Below, piece after piece: positions 38,813 through 47,718 of a DNA stretch of 64,000 nucleotides. Source of the stretch: Mycolicibacterium frederiksbergense (GTDB lineage Bacteria > Actinomycetota > Actinomycetes > Mycobacteriales > Mycobacteriaceae); contig NZ_CP038799.1 of assembly GCF_012223425.1 (NCBI RefSeq), forward strand, positions 558,001 through 622,000. Direction: 5' to 3'. The notes beneath the pieces were generated by a model that did not search any database, was not told the DNA's origin, and saw nothing but the letters and a program-made list of their open reading frames with translations. The position numbers were made by a program, and so were the translations under genes. Within the stretch, counting starts at the first letter, position 1. Every line of letters begins with the position of its first letter.

Positions 38813-40051
38813 GTGGATTTCGCTTTACCCGAGCACCTTCCAGGCCTGCTGGCCGAGATGGACGCCTTCATCGAGGCTGAGATCAAGCCGCTGGAACGTG
38901 AGAACATGCAGTACTTCGACCGGCGTCGCGAGTTCGCCCGGACGGATCTGGACAACGGCGGCGTGCCGACCCGCGAATGGGAGGACCTGCTCGACGAGAT
39001 GCGGCGGCGCGCCGATGCCGCCGGGTGGCTGCGGTACGGGCTACCGGAGGAGTTCGGTGGTCGCGGCGGATCGAACCTGGACATGGCGGTGATCCGGGAG
39101 CACCTGGCGCACAAGGGGCTCGGGCTGCACAACGATCTGCAGGACGAGTCGTCGATCGTCGGTAACTTCCCGCAGGTCATCATGATGAGCAGGTTCGGCA
39201 CCGATGCCCAGAAGAAGGACTGGGTCGAGGCGATGCTCACCGGCGAGCGCTCGATGGCGTTCGGGCTCACCGAACCCAACCACGGCAGCGACGCCACCTG
39301 GATGGAGACCACCGCGGTCCGCGACGGCGACGACTGGGTGATCAACGGCGCCAAGCGCTGGAACACCGGCGTGCACCGCGCCACCCATGACCTGGTCTTC
39401 GCCCGCACCTCTGGTCAGGACGGCTCAGCGGTCGGGATCACCGCATTCCTGGTGCCCACCGACACCCCGGGATTCACCGTCCCGTACTACTGGTGGACCT
39501 TCAACATGCCCAGCGACCATGGTGAGGTCGAGCTCAAGGACGTCCGGGTGCCCGCCGACGCGGTGCTCGGCGAGGTCGACCACGGACTCGAGGTCGGCCA
39601 GACCTTCCTGCACGAGAACAGGATTCGGCAGGCCGCCAGTAGCCTGGGGGCGGCGCAATACTGCATCGACCGGGCCGCACAGTATGCCGGGGACCGGATC
39701 GTGTTCGGCAAGCCGTTGTCGGTCAACCAGGCCGTACAGTGGCCGCTGGCCGAGTTGCAGACCGAGGCCCAGATGGTGCGGCTGCTGGTGTACTACGCCG
39801 CCTGGCACCTGGATCGCGATCACCACATGGAGGTCTCGGACAAGGTGTCGATGGCCAACTACCGGGCCAACCGGCTGGTGTGTGAGGCCGCCGACCGGGC
39901 GATGCAGATCCACGGCGGTGTCGGCTACAGCCGTCATGAACCGTTCGAGCACATCTATCGGCACCACCGCCGGTACCGGATCACCGAGGGCGCCGAGGAG
40001 ATACAGATCCGCCGGGTCGCGCAGCGCATGCTGAAGTTCGGCCGCAAGTGA
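38813..40051 (+). CDS. Acyl-CoA dehydrogenase
   Basis: FAD-dependent acyl-CoA dehydrogenase of 412 residues, introducing an alpha,beta double bond in an acyl-CoA. Visible: LPEEFGGRGGSNLDMAVIREHLA, the FAD/substrate loop AFGLTEPNHGSDATWMETTA, WVINGAKRWNTG, and the C-terminal MQIHGGVGYSRHEPFEHIYRHHRRYRITEGAEEIQ; the Glu in TEGAEE occupies the usual catalytic-base region. GTG start with GGAGA about eight bases upstream. The gene overlaps an APH-like kinase gene by GTGA. This pairing recalls animal ACAD10/ACAD11, where kinase and dehydrogenase are fused. It probably acts on the pathway's branched or hydroxylated acyl-CoA. Confidence 0.93.
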   Translation: MDFALPEHLPGLLAEMDAFIEAEIKPLERENMQYFDRRREFARTDLDNGGVPTREWEDLLDEMRRRADAAGWLRYGLPEEFGGRGGSNLDMAVIREHLAHKGLGLHNDLQDESSIVGNFPQVIMMSRFGTDAQKKDWVEAMLTGERSMAFGLTEPNHGSDATWMETTAVRDGDDWVINGAKRWNTGVHRATHDLVFARTSGQDGSAVGITAFLVPTDTPGFTVPYYWWTFNMPSDHGEVELKDVRVPADAVLGEVDHGLEVGQTFLHENRIRQAASSLGAAQYCIDRAAQYAGDRIVFGKPLSVNQAVQWPLAELQTEAQMVRLLVYYAAWHLDRDHHMEVSDKVSMANYRANRLVCEAADRAMQIHGGVGYSRHEPFEHIYRHHRRYRITEGAEEIQIRRVAQRMLKFGRK

Positions 40052-41040
40052 CCGAGCCCGCCGCCCTCGCCGGCGTTCTGGCGCCCGCGCTCGGGGAGGT
40101 CACGGTCGCCAATCTGCGGGTGCTCACCGGTGGAGCCAGCCGTGCCACCTGGGCCTTCGATGCGCAGACGGCGGCCGGCGTGCGCGCCCTGATCCTGCGC
40201 ACCGGTCCACCCGATGACGTGCACGCCAGCATGGAGTTGGAGGCCGCCGCCCTGCGCCGGGCCGCCACCACCGGGGCCCCGGTGCCGGAGATCATTGCCG
40301 CCGACAACTCCCCTGCCGCCCTGGGTAATCCGTATCTGATCTGTGATTTCATCGGCGGCGAGACCATCGTCCGCAAGATCCAACGCACCCTCGACGCCAC
40401 GACACGGGCGCGTCTGCTGCGGCAATGCGCGCAGGCGCTGGCGGCGATCCACCGGGCCGACCCGGTCGGCATCGGGCTGCCGACCTCGGACCCGCTGGCC
40501 GAATGGCGCCATCAGCTCGACGAGATGGGTGACACCACAGCCACATTCGAGTGGGCCTTCCGGTGGCTGGAACTGCATCGGCCGCAGCCGACCCCGTCGG
40601 TGCTGGTGCACGGCGACTTCCGGATGGGCAACCTGATCGTCGACGACACCGGCCTGGCGGCGGTGCTCGACTGGGAACTGACCCATATCGGCGAGGCGCT
40701 CGATGATCTGGCCTGGTTCTGCATCCGGGCCTGGCGCTTCGGCGCGCCGGCATCGCTGGGTGCCGGCGGGCTCGGCAGCATCGAAGATTTCGTTGCCGCC
40801 TACGAACAGGCGGGCGGCCTGCCGGTCGACCGCGCCGCGCTGCGCTGGTGGCTGGTCGCGGCCACCCTGCGCTGGGGTGTCATCTGCCGCTACCAGTACG
40901 AACGGCACCGCAGCGGGCTGACCCGCTCGGTCGAGTTGGCCGCCATCGGGCGACGAGTGTGCGAGACCGAGTACGACCTGCTCGACCTGCTGGAGGCCGG
41001 CGGGCTGGAGCGTAGCGACCGGGGAATGGACACAGCGTGA
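40048..41040 (+). CDS. APH-family phosphotransferase (ACAD10/11-type kinase)
   Basis: A 330-residue protein with the aminoglycoside phosphotransferase/choline-kinase fold. Key parts: LTGGASRATWAF (nucleotide loop), the catalytic loop LVHGDFRMGNLIVDD with the Asp and Asn of the HGDxxxxN motif, and LAAVLDWELTHIGEALDDLAWF with the metal-binding DWE. Next to acyl-CoA dehydrogenases this family is not antibiotic resistance; the animal homologues phosphorylate 4-hydroxyacyl-CoAs. The GTG start overlaps the dehydrogenase stop, and the next gene starts by GTGA overlap. The 3' end contains a diverged copy of the small repeat (GGAGCGTAGCGACCGGGG), which changes its last codons. Confidence 0.88.
   Translation: MTEPAALAGVLAPALGEVTVANLRVLTGGASRATWAFDAQTAAGVRALILRTGPPDDVHASMELEAAALRRAATTGAPVPEIIAADNSPAALGNPYLICDFIGGETIVRKIQRTLDATTRARLLRQCAQALAAIHRADPVGIGLPTSDPLAEWRHQLDEMGDTTATFEWAFRWLELHRPQPTPSVLVHGDFRMGNLIVDDTGLAAVLDWELTHIGEALDDLAWFCIRAWRFGAPASLGAGGLGSIEDFVAAYEQAGGLPVDRAALRWWLVAATLRWGVICRYQYERHRSGLTRSVELAAIGRRVCETEYDLLDLLEAGGLERSDRGMDTA
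41007..41025 (+). repeat. Short recurrent element GGAGCGTAGCGACCGGGGA, diverged copy
   Basis: Matches the copy at 37251 except for one base (T for A). It lies in the last codons of the kinase gene, a few bases before the GTG start of the following gene. Confidence 0.5.
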
Positions 41041-41375
41041 CGGACCTGCACTACAAGCCGACCGCCGCCGAGCTCGTTGCCGCCGTCGCCGAGTTCCTGG
41101 AGGGCGAGGTGCGCGACGCGACATCCGGGGCGGTGAACTTCCACGCCCGGGTCGCGGCGAATGTGTTGCGCACCGTGGAACGCGAGCTGCTCGATGACAC
41201 CGCCGATGCACCGCGGGCTGCGCTGTCATCGCTGGGTTTCGAGGATGAGGCCGCGCTGGCGGCCGCCGTCCGGGCCGGGGACTTCGATGGCCGCGACGAC
41301 GAGGTGTTACCCGCGCTGCGGGCGCTGGTGGCGCACCGGCTGCGGGTCGCGCACCCCGGCTACGAGGAGGCGTGA
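41037..41375 (+). CDS. DUF6285 domain protein
   Basis: A 112-residue, helix-rich acidic protein. The N-terminal YKPTAAELVAAVAEFLEGEVRD and NFHARVAANVLRTVERELL are typical of DUF6285, a family found almost only behind APH-like kinases and acyl-CoA dehydrogenases. Its biochemical role is unknown; a small regulatory or stabilising subunit for the kinase is possible. GTG start overlaps the kinase stop by four bases, so it is the last gene of the catabolic operon. It meets the minus-strand coiled-coil gene tail to tail with only one base between, and no terminator hairpin is visible. Confidence 0.85.
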   Translation: MTDLHYKPTAAELVAAVAEFLEGEVRDATSGAVNFHARVAANVLRTVERELLDDTADAPRAALSSLGFEDEAALAAAVRAGDFDGRDDEVLPALRALVAHRLRVAHPGYEEA

Positions 41376-41376
41376 G

Positions 41377-41736
41377 CTAGCCGTGCCGACGATCGTCGAT
41401 GACCGTCTGGATCAACTCGACGATCTGTTGCTGGCCGGCGGCCGCCGCGTCGAACCGCCCTCGCATCTCCGCGAAGCCGCGGTCAATCTGGTCGAACCTG
41501 CCGTCCACGTATCCGCGCAGGTCGAGGAGGTCCTCGCGGGTGGCGTTGAAGGACGCGACAGTAGCTTGCTTGAATTCGCGGATCTCAGTCGTGATCTCGG
41601 ATACGTCCCGGTCGGCACCGCCGGCGAGCACTCGCGCAGCCGCCGCATCGCGCTCGGTGGAACCAACGCGTCCCTTCAAGTCGCGCACCTGCTCCTCCAG
41701 AGCGGATACCCGTTTTTCAAGCTCGTCGGACGCCAC
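41377..41736 (-). CDS. Small coiled-coil protein, function unknown
   Basis: A 119-residue protein that is almost entirely predicted coiled coil: SDELEKRVSALEEQVRDLKGRV at the N-terminus, a linker, then ITTEIREFKQATVASFNATRED, LRGYVDGRFDQIDRGFAEMRGR and QQQIVELIQTVIDDR with heptad-spaced hydrophobics. No enzyme motif, signal peptide or membrane segment. I chose GTG 41736 (VASDELEK); a TTG at 41757 would add seven residues. No strong SD is seen for either. It could be a structural or partner protein; I do not recognise a named family. Confidence 0.7.
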   Translation of the reverse strand: MASDELEKRVSALEEQVRDLKGRVGSTERDAAAARVLAGGADRDVSEITTEIREFKQATVASFNATREDLLDLRGYVDGRFDQIDRGFAEMRGRFDAAAAGQQQIVELIQTVIDDRRHG

Positions 41737-41781
41737 GTACGAAGAATACCGCCGCAACCACGACCGTCGCGGCGCCAGTTC

Positions 41782-42395
41782 TCACACCCGGCGCACCCGC
41801 GCCAGCCAGGCCGGCTCGTCGACCACCGTGCCTGCCGGCAACCCGAGCAGGTCGGCGTGCGCCTGCCCCACCACACCGCGGTAGGTCGTGGTCTCCAGCG
41901 CCTCCAGGTCCCAGCCCTCGGCGAACGCCGACCGGATCACCTGCTCGCTGACCTGGGGACCGAACCCGCGACCGGCGTCGGACAGCGCCAGCACGTGGAC
42001 GTATCCCGCGGGCCGACAAACGCGGCGCAAGCTCTCGATGTAACGCGCCCGGTCGGCATCGTCGAAGATGTGGAACAGCGCGCTGTCCAGAACCGTCGCA
42101 TACGGCGCCACCGCTTCGAGGTCGAAGGCGTCACCGATCTTGAAGCGCGCATCCACCCCGCGGGCGGTCGCGTTCGCGCGGGCCTGCGCGATGGCATGCG
42201 GTGCGAAGTCGATGCCGACCACGTCATAACCCAACCGGGTCAGCAGGATGGTGTGCTCCCCCAGGCCGCATCCGATGTCGAGGACCGGACTGCGCAACAG
42301 ACCCGTCCTTTCCAGGGCCACCACCGTGGGTTGTGGTTCACCGATCACCCAAGGCGCAGTGTGTGTTTCATAAGCGGTATCGAAGCGTTCCCTCA
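41782..42395 (-). CDS. Class I SAM-dependent methyltransferase
   Basis: A 204-residue methyltransferase of the Rossmann type. Motif I is LDIGCGLGEHT, motif II GYDVVGIDFAPHAIAQAR, and the post-motif region LDSALFHIFDDADRARYIESL and VLALSDAG is similar to small-molecule thiopurine/tellurite-type methyltransferases. ATG 42395 (MRERFDTAYETHTAPW) is preferred; an in-frame start at 42483 would run across the repeat element and the neighbouring promoter. The substrate cannot be read. It is divergent from the SnoaL-like gene, and the two share the 42396-42482 gap. Confidence 0.85.
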
Positions 42396-42439
42396 TGTCC
42401 GCCAGTGTCCGACCTGAACTACGGTTGAGGTCAACCCCT

Positions 42440-42462
42440 GAGACGAGCGAAGCGACGGGGCA
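42440..42462 (+). repeat. Short recurrent element ACGAGCGAAGCGACGGGG, copy
   Basis: Copy of the small repeat in the intergenic region between the methyltransferase and the SnoaL-like gene, about 20 bp before the start of the latter. Confidence 0.6.
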
Positions 42463-42482
42463 CAATCCAGAAGGAAGAAACA

Positions 42483-42854
42483 ATGACCGTTGATGTGGCG
42501 AACCGCTTGTTCGACGCGATCGAACGCGGCGCCTACGCCGATATCGAGGCGCTGTGGGCCGACGATGTCGCGGTCTGGCACAGCGGCGACCCGGCCGACA
42601 ATGACCGCGAGCCGGCGCTGAAGGTGATCCGCTGGTTCCTCCGGATCACCACGACACGCCGCTACGAGATCCTCGATCGACAGTTCTTCGACGGCGGGTT
42701 CGTCCAGCAGCACGTCCTGCACGCCGACGCCACCCATGGTGCTTCCATCCATTTACGGGTATGCATCGTGATCAAGGTGGGAGCTGACGGCCGCATCACC
42801 AGGATCGACGAGTACTTCGACCCGGCCGATATGGCTCCCCTGCTGACGAGCTGA
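42483..42854 (+). CDS. SnoaL-like / NTF2-fold protein
   Basis: A 123-residue protein with the cone-shaped NTF2/SnoaL fold signature: an N-terminal helix VANRLFDAIERGAYADIEALWADDVAVWH, a central segment, and the closing strands VCIVIKVGADGRITRIDEYFDPA, where the D-E-Y-F-D ending is characteristic. Such proteins act as small isomerases, hydrolases or ketosteroid-isomerase-like enzymes, and many have no known function. A good SD (AGAAGGAAG) precedes the ATG. It is followed ten bases later by a YceI gene on the same strand, so the two are probably co-transcribed. Confidence 0.85.
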   Translation: MTVDVANRLFDAIERGAYADIEALWADDVAVWHSGDPADNDREPALKVIRWFLRITTTRRYEILDRQFFDGGFVQQHVLHADATHGASIHLRVCIVIKVGADGRITRIDEYFDPADMAPLLTS

Positions 42855-42864
42855 GGAGAACACC

Positions 42865-43377
42865 ATGGACCCGCTGGACTGGATCGGCACCTGGCGGCTG
42901 GATCCCACGCGCACGGAGCTGGCTTTCCACAGCCCGACGTTCTGGGGTTTCGCCCACGTCAAAGGCGTGTTCACCGATATCGAAGGCTCGGCTGAGGCGG
43001 TCGCGGACGGCAATGTCACCGGCCGTCTCACCATTGCCGCGGCATCGGTGAACACCGGGATCGGCCGCCGCGACACGCACCTGCGCTCCGCGGACTTCTT
43101 CGATGTCGAGCGCTTCCCGCTCATCGAGGTGACCGTGGAATCCGCGGAGGTCACCGGCGCTTCCTGGGTCACCCTGAGCATCGTGGTGCGGGTCAAGGGC
43201 CGCGAACAGGAACTCGATCTCCCGGTGCATGTCCGTGACGCCGCCGGCGGCGAGGTCCAACTGCAGACCACCACGACGCTCAATCGCCAGACTTTCGGGG
43301 TCGACGGCGACCTGCTCGGGATGATGGGTGACGCTGTCAACATCGAAGCCGCCGCGGTTTTCGTCAAGCAGTCGTAG
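42865..43377 (+). CDS. YceI-family protein
   Basis: A 170-residue YceI-type beta-barrel protein; this family binds polyisoprenoid or other long hydrophobic molecules. It starts WRLDPTRTELAFHSPTFWGFAHVKGVF, the family's usual opening, continues with GRLTIAAASVNTGIGRRDTHLRSADFFDVERFP and ends DAVNIEAAAVFVK. No signal peptide is visible, so it is probably cytoplasmic, unlike the periplasmic E. coli YceI. A GAGGAGA SD precedes the ATG. It is likely co-transcribed with the SnoaL-like gene. Confidence 0.92.
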   Translation: MDPLDWIGTWRLDPTRTELAFHSPTFWGFAHVKGVFTDIEGSAEAVADGNVTGRLTIAAASVNTGIGRRDTHLRSADFFDVERFPLIEVTVESAEVTGASWVTLSIVVRVKGREQELDLPVHVRDAAGGEVQLQTTTTLNRQTFGVDGDLLGMMGDAVNIEAAAVFVKQS

Positions 43378-43387
43378 CATCGGCCTT

Positions 43388-43786
43388 GTGGCCGACACCG
43401 ACGCCCAGCTCCGGATCCTGGTCTACAGCTCCAACAACCGCACCCGCGATCAGGTGCGCTCGGCACTCGGCCGGCGCATCCACCCCGATCTGCCCGAGCT
43501 GAGCTACCTCGACGTTGCGACCGCGCCGGTCGTCGTCGAACAGGTCGCCGCGGGTGGGTTCGATCTGCTGATTCTGGACGGCGAGGCCGCCCCGGCGGGC
43601 GGGCTGGGATTGGCCAAACAACTCAAGGACGAGGTCGAGGTCTGCCCGCCGATCCTGGTACTGACCGGACGGCCCGACGACGCTTGGCTGGCCTCCTGGT
43701 CACGCGCCGAAGCAGCCGTGTCACATCCGATCGACCCGATCCGCCTGGGTGAGGCCGTCGCCCATCTGCTGCGCAACCCTGCCTGA
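43388..43786 (+). CDS. Receiver-like protein (Rv3143-type), degenerate phosphorylation site
   Basis: A 132-residue protein with the CheY-like receiver fold and no output domain, resembling the Rv3143 product found near nuo in M. tuberculosis. The phosphoacceptor-like Asp is present (LLILDG), as is the switch Thr (LVLTG). The usual acidic pair after strand 1 is replaced by serine (ILVYSSNN), and the conserved Lys before Pro is replaced (AAVSHPIDP). It therefore may not be phosphorylated in the ordinary way. GTG start at 43388, 10 bp after the YceI stop. Its constant position ahead of nuoA suggests a link with complex I or its expression, which is inference. Confidence 0.8.
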   Translation: MADTDAQLRILVYSSNNRTRDQVRSALGRRIHPDLPELSYLDVATAPVVVEQVAAGGFDLLILDGEAAPAGGLGLAKQLKDEVEVCPPILVLTGRPDDAWLASWSRAEAAVSHPIDPIRLGEAVAHLLRNPA

Positions 43787-43911
43787 GTTCCAGCACGAAA
43801 CAGCCTGCGGCCGTTGGTTCTTCACCACTCTCTGCGATGAGAGCGGGCAGCCGAGCTATTGCAGTCGATACTAACGAAAATGCGCCGCCTCAACCGTTAA
43901 CGCGACTAAGC

Positions 43912-43927
43912 TGTGTCCTAGCTCACA
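43912..43927. promoter_or_regulatory. Possible Crp-type binding site upstream of nuoA
   Basis: TGTGTCCTAGCTCACA fits the TGTGA-N6-TCACA pattern of mycobacterial Crp/Cmr sites with one mismatch, 43 bp before the nuoA ATG and inside a 183-bp gap that must hold the nuo promoter. I could not identify confident -10/-35 boxes. Confidence 0.4.
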
Positions 43928-43969
43928 TCGACAGTCCAACGGGAGAGCGACACAAAGGTTGACACAGGC

Positions 43970-44344
43970 ATGAACGTCTACACACCCATCCTGGTGCTCG
44001 GGGCGATCGCTGCCCTGTTCGCGATCGGGTCGGTGGGCATCGCCACGTTCATCGGTCCGCGCCGCTACAACCGGGCCAAGCTCGAAGCCTACGAATGCGG
44101 GATCGAACCGCTGCTGCCTGCCGACGATGCGAAGCTCGCCACCGGCCAGCGGTTCCCGGTCAAGTACTACCTGACCGCAATGCTGTTCATCATCTTCGAT
44201 ATCGAGATCGTGTTTCTGTACCCGTGGGCGGTGTCCTTCGACTCGCTGGGCCTGTTCGCCGCCATCGCCATGATGCTCTTCCTGTTCAACGTCTCGGTGG
44301 CATACGCATACGAGTGGCGCCGAGGAGGCCTGGCATGGGACTAG
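43970..44344 (+). CDS. nuoA: NADH-quinone oxidoreductase subunit A
   Basis: Membrane subunit of respiratory complex I, 124 residues with three transmembrane helices: [39 protein letters not shown] and the C-terminal [20 protein letters not shown]. The conserved loop AYECGIEP and the IIFDIE charged helix are diagnostic. It is the first gene of the nuo operon and overlaps nuoB by ten bases. The 183-bp upstream gap carries a possible Crp site. Confidence 0.97.
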   Translation: MNVYTPILVLGAIAALFAIGSVGIATFIGPRRYNRAKLEAYECGIEPLLPADDAKLATGQRFPVKYYLTAMLFIIFDIEIVFLYPWAVSFDSLGLFAAIAMMLFLFNVSVAYAYEWRRGGLAWD

Positions 44345-44892
44345 AGGAACAACTGCCGGGCGGCATTCTGCTGTCCACCGTGGAGAAGGTCGCCGGCTAC
44401 GTCCGGAAGGGTTCACTGTGGCCGGCCACCTTCGGGCTGGCGTGCTGCGCCATCGAGATGATGGCGACGGCAGGCCCGCGCTTCGACATCTCCCGGTTCG
44501 GGATGGAGCGGTTCTCCGCCACACCTCGACAAGCAGATCTGATGATCGTCGCCGGCCGGGTCAGCCAGAAGATGGCTCCGGTACTGCGACAGGTCTACGA
44601 CCAGATGGCAGAACCGAAATGGGTACTGGCGATGGGGGTCTGCGCGTCCTCGGGCGGCATGTTCAACAACTACGCGGTGGTGCAGGGCGTCGACCACGTG
44701 GTACCGGTGGACATCTACCTGCCCGGCTGCCCGCCGCGGCCGGAGATGCTGCTGAACGCAATCCTGAAGCTGCACGCCAAGATTGCCGAGATGCCACTCG
44801 GGGTCAACCGGGCCGAGGCCGTCGCCGCCGCCGAACAGGCCGCGCTGGCATCACCGACAACCCTCGAACTGACCGGATTGTTGCGCTCATGA
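44335..44892 (+). CDS. nuoB: NADH-quinone oxidoreductase subunit B
   Basis: Carries the [4Fe-4S] cluster N2 that passes electrons to quinone. The 185-residue protein has the tandem Cys motif [11 protein letters not shown], then [12 protein letters not shown] and the last ligand in [36 protein letters not shown] is the usual N-terminus. The ATG lies within the end of nuoA, with GGAGG upstream; the stop overlaps the nuoC start by ATGA. Confidence 0.98.
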   Translation: MGLEEQLPGGILLSTVEKVAGYVRKGSLWPATFGLACCAIEMMATAGPRFDISRFGMERFSATPRQADLMIVAGRVSQKMAPVLRQVYDQMAEPKWVLAMGVCASSGGMFNNYAVVQGVDHVVPVDIYLPGCPPRPEMLLNAILKLHAKIAEMPLGVNRAEAVAAAEQAALASPTTLELTGLLRS

Positions 44893-45575
44893 CGGACAAA
44901 CCCGAGCCGCGGGATAGGGACGTGGAGGTCATCGGCACCCGCCGCGGCATGTTCGGCGTCACCGGCAGCGGTGACACCTCCGGCTACGGGCGGCTCGTGC
45001 GTGAGGTCGCACTTCCGGGCAGTTCACCGCGCCCCTACGGCGGCTACTTCGACGAGGTGGTGGATGCGCTGATCGCCGGTCTGGGGCCGGACCAGTTCAG
45101 CGCCGCCGTCGAGCGCGTCGTGGTGTTCCGCGACGAGCTGACACTCGAGGTCCGACGTGAGCATCTGCCGGTGGTGGCCCAGGCCCTGCGCGACGATCCC
45201 GCGCTGAGATTCGAGCTCTGTCTGGGCGTTTCAGGTGTGCACTATCCGCAGGAGCGGGACCGCGAGTTGCACGCCGTATACCCGCTGATGTCGATCACGC
45301 ACAACCGCAGGATTCGGGTCGAGGTCGCCGCCCCGGACACCGATCCGCACATCCCGACACTGTTCCCGGTCTATCCGACCACCGACTGGCATGAGCGGGA
45401 GACCTACGACTTCTTCGGGATCATCTTCGACGGACACCCGTCGCTGACCCGCATCGAGATGCCCGACGATTGGGTCGGGCATCCGCAACGCAAGGACTAC
45501 CCGTTGGGCGGCATCCCCGTGGAGTACCACGGAGCGCAGATACCGCCGCCCGACGAGCGGAGGTCATACAACTGA
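44889..45575 (+). CDS. nuoC: NADH-quinone oxidoreductase subunit C
   Basis: Peripheral-arm subunit of complex I (30-kDa type), 228 residues. The family motif is [22 protein letters not shown] followed by [18 protein letters not shown], both plainly visible. It is separate from NuoD, unlike the fused NuoCD of E. coli. The ATG overlaps the nuoB stop and the stop overlaps the nuoD start by one base (TGATG). Confidence 0.97.
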   Translation: MTDKPEPRDRDVEVIGTRRGMFGVTGSGDTSGYGRLVREVALPGSSPRPYGGYFDEVVDALIAGLGPDQFSAAVERVVVFRDELTLEVRREHLPVVAQALRDDPALRFELCLGVSGVHYPQERDRELHAVYPLMSITHNRRIRVEVAAPDTDPHIPTLFPVYPTTDWHERETYDFFGIIFDGHPSLTRIEMPDDWVGHPQRKDYPLGGIPVEYHGAQIPPPDERRSYN

Positions 45576-46876
45576 TGTCAGTGGAGAGCACTCCGCCCGT
45601 GGTCATGGTCGGCGGCCAGGACTGGGATGCGGTGGTCGCCGCCGCACGCGAACACGCCGGCGAACGCATCGTCGTCAACATGGGTCCGCAGCACCCGTCC
45701 ACACACGGCGTGCTGCGGCTGATCCTGGAGATCGAAGGCGAGACCATCACCGAGGCCCGGTGCGGAATCGGCTATCTGCACACCGGGATCGAGAAGAATC
45801 TGGAGTACCGCAACTGGACCCAGGGCGTCACCTTCGTGACCCGGATGGACTACCTGTCCCCGTTCTTCAACGAGACCGCCTACTGCCTGGGCGTGGAGAA
45901 GCTGCTCGGCGTCACCGACGACATCCCCGAACGCGCCAGCGTGATCCGGGTGCTGCTGATGGAGCTCAACCGGATCTCCAGCCACCTGGTCGCACTGGCG
46001 ACCGGCGGTATGGAACTGGGCGCGATGTCGGCCATGTTCTTCGGATTCCGCGAGCGCGAGACCATCCTCAGCATGTTCGAGACCATCACCGGGCTGCGGA
46101 TGAACCACGCCTTCATCCGCCCCGGCGGGCTGGCCGCCGATCTGCCCGACGAAGCCCTGCCCCAGTTGCGCGAACTGCTCACGACGCTGCCGGAGGGGCT
46201 GCGCGACCTGGAGAAGCTGCTGCGGGAGAACTACATCTGGAAGGCCCGCACGCAGGGCATCGGGTACCTGGATCTGACCGGGTGCATGGCGCTCGGCATC
46301 ACCGGACCGGTGCTGCGCTCCACCGGCCTGCCGCACGACCTGCGCCGCGCCCAGCCCTACTGCGGTTATGAAACCTACGACTTCGAGGTGTGCACGGATG
46401 ACGGCTGTGATGCCTACGGCCGCTATCTGATTCGCGTCGACGAGATGAAGGAATCGCTGAAGATCGTCGAGCAGTGCGTCTCCCGGTTGAAGCCCGGGCC
46501 GGTGATGCTGACCGACAAGAAGCTGGCCTGGCCGGCCGACCTCAAGATCGGCCCGGACGGGCTGGGCAACTCCGCAGAGCACATCGCGAAGATCATGGGC
46601 TCCTCGATGGAGGCCCTCATCCATCACTTCAAGCTGGTCACCGAGGGTATCCGGGTGCCGGCCGGTCAGGTGTACGTGGCCGTGGAGTCACCGCGCGGTG
46701 AGCTCGGCGTGCACATGGTCAGCGACGGCGGCACCCGCCCGTACCGCGTGCACTACCGCGACCCCTCGTTCACCAATCTTCAGGCGGTGGCCGCCATGTG
46801 CGAGGGCGGCATGGTCGCCGACGCGATATCCGCGGTGGCCTCGATCGACCCGGTGATGGGAGGCGTAGACAGGTGA
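45575..46876 (+). CDS. nuoD: NADH-quinone oxidoreductase subunit D
   Basis: The 49-kDa-type subunit that, with NuoB, forms the quinone site. The 433-residue protein contains [29 protein letters not shown], the loop [17 protein letters not shown] and the terminal [24 protein letters not shown], all hallmark segments. The quinone-site His of GPQHPSTHG is present. It starts at the TGATG overlap with nuoC and overlaps nuoE by GTGA. Confidence 0.98.
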   Translation: MSVESTPPVVMVGGQDWDAVVAAAREHAGERIVVNMGPQHPSTHGVLRLILEIEGETITEARCGIGYLHTGIEKNLEYRNWTQGVTFVTRMDYLSPFFNETAYCLGVEKLLGVTDDIPERASVIRVLLMELNRISSHLVALATGGMELGAMSAMFFGFRERETILSMFETITGLRMNHAFIRPGGLAADLPDEALPQLRELLTTLPEGLRDLEKLLRENYIWKARTQGIGYLDLTGCMALGITGPVLRSTGLPHDLRRAQPYCGYETYDFEVCTDDGCDAYGRYLIRVDEMKESLKIVEQCVSRLKPGPVMLTDKKLAWPADLKIGPDGLGNSAEHIAKIMGSSMEALIHHFKLVTEGIRVPAGQVYVAVESPRGELGVHMVSDGGTRPYRVHYRDPSFTNLQAVAAMCEGGMVADAISAVASIDPVMGGVDR

Positions 46877-47718
46877 CGACCATCGATCTCCAGCTGGGGC
46901 AACGTCCGGATGAATCCGGACCCCCGATCAGCGCTGGGCCCCAGCACTATTCGGACGAGGTGACCGAACGACTGGTCGCAGATGCCGAGCAGATCATCGC
47001 CCGCTACCCGGTGGCACGGTCGGCACTGCTGCCGCTGCTGCACCTGGTGCAGGCCCAGGACGGTTATCTGACCCCGGCCGGAGTCGGATTCTGCGCCGCA
47101 CAACTCGGTCTCACCCCCGCCGAGGTCACCGCCGTCGCCACGTTCTACTCGATGTACCGGCGCACCCCGACCGGGGACTACCTCGTCGGGGTCTGCACCA
47201 ACACGTTGTGCGCGGTCATGGGCGGCGATGCCATTCTCGAGGTGCTGCAGGATCATCTCGGCATCCAGGCCGGGCAGAGCACCGCGGACGGTGCGGTCAC
47301 GCTGGAACACATCGAATGCAACGCCGCCTGCGACTACGCCCCGGTGGTGATGGTGAACTGGGAGTTCTTCGACAACCAGACCCCGGCCTCGGCACGGGAT
47401 CTCGTCGACGATCTGCGCTCGGGCGCGCCGGTCACGCCCACGCGCGGGGCGCCGATGTGCACCTTCACACAGACGGCCCGCATCCTCGCCGGCTTCCCCG
47501 ATGAACGACCCGGTGCGAACGACGCGACACCCGGCGAAGCCACGCTCGCGGGCCTGAAGGTGGCCCACGAACACGGCATGACCGCTCCCGCGGTCGGCGA
47601 AAGCGGCTCCACCGCAGGCGGTCCCGATGACGAACGGATCACCGAGGAGACCGCTCGCGACCAGCCGGCACCCGCACCGTCGGCCGACCTGCCACCGAAG
47701 AACGGGGGTCGACCGTGA
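46873..47718 (+). CDS. nuoE: NADH-quinone oxidoreductase subunit E
   Basis: The 24-kDa-type subunit with a [2Fe-2S] cluster (N1a), 281 residues. Ligands are visible in [14 protein letters not shown] and [19 protein letters not shown]-terminal extension of about 80 residues rich in Ala, Pro, Glu and Gly (from [12 protein letters not shown] to PPKNGGRP) looks disordered. GTG start overlapping nuoD; the stop overlaps the nuoF GTG. Confidence 0.97.
   Translation: MTTIDLQLGQRPDESGPPISAGPQHYSDEVTERLVADAEQIIARYPVARSALLPLLHLVQAQDGYLTPAGVGFCAAQLGLTPAEVTAVATFYSMYRRTPTGDYLVGVCTNTLCAVMGGDAILEVLQDHLGIQAGQSTADGAVTLEHIECNAACDYAPVVMVNWEFFDNQTPASARDLVDDLRSGAPVTPTRGAPMCTFTQTARILAGFPDERPGANDATPGEATLAGLKVAHEHGMTAPAVGESGSTAGGPDDERITEETARDQPAPAPSADLPPKNGGRP

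Noticed and set aside
40048..41040. Aminoglycoside resistance gene
   Set aside because: The APH fold is present, but the gene is joined to an acyl-CoA dehydrogenase and a DUF6285 gene, which marks a metabolic kinase.
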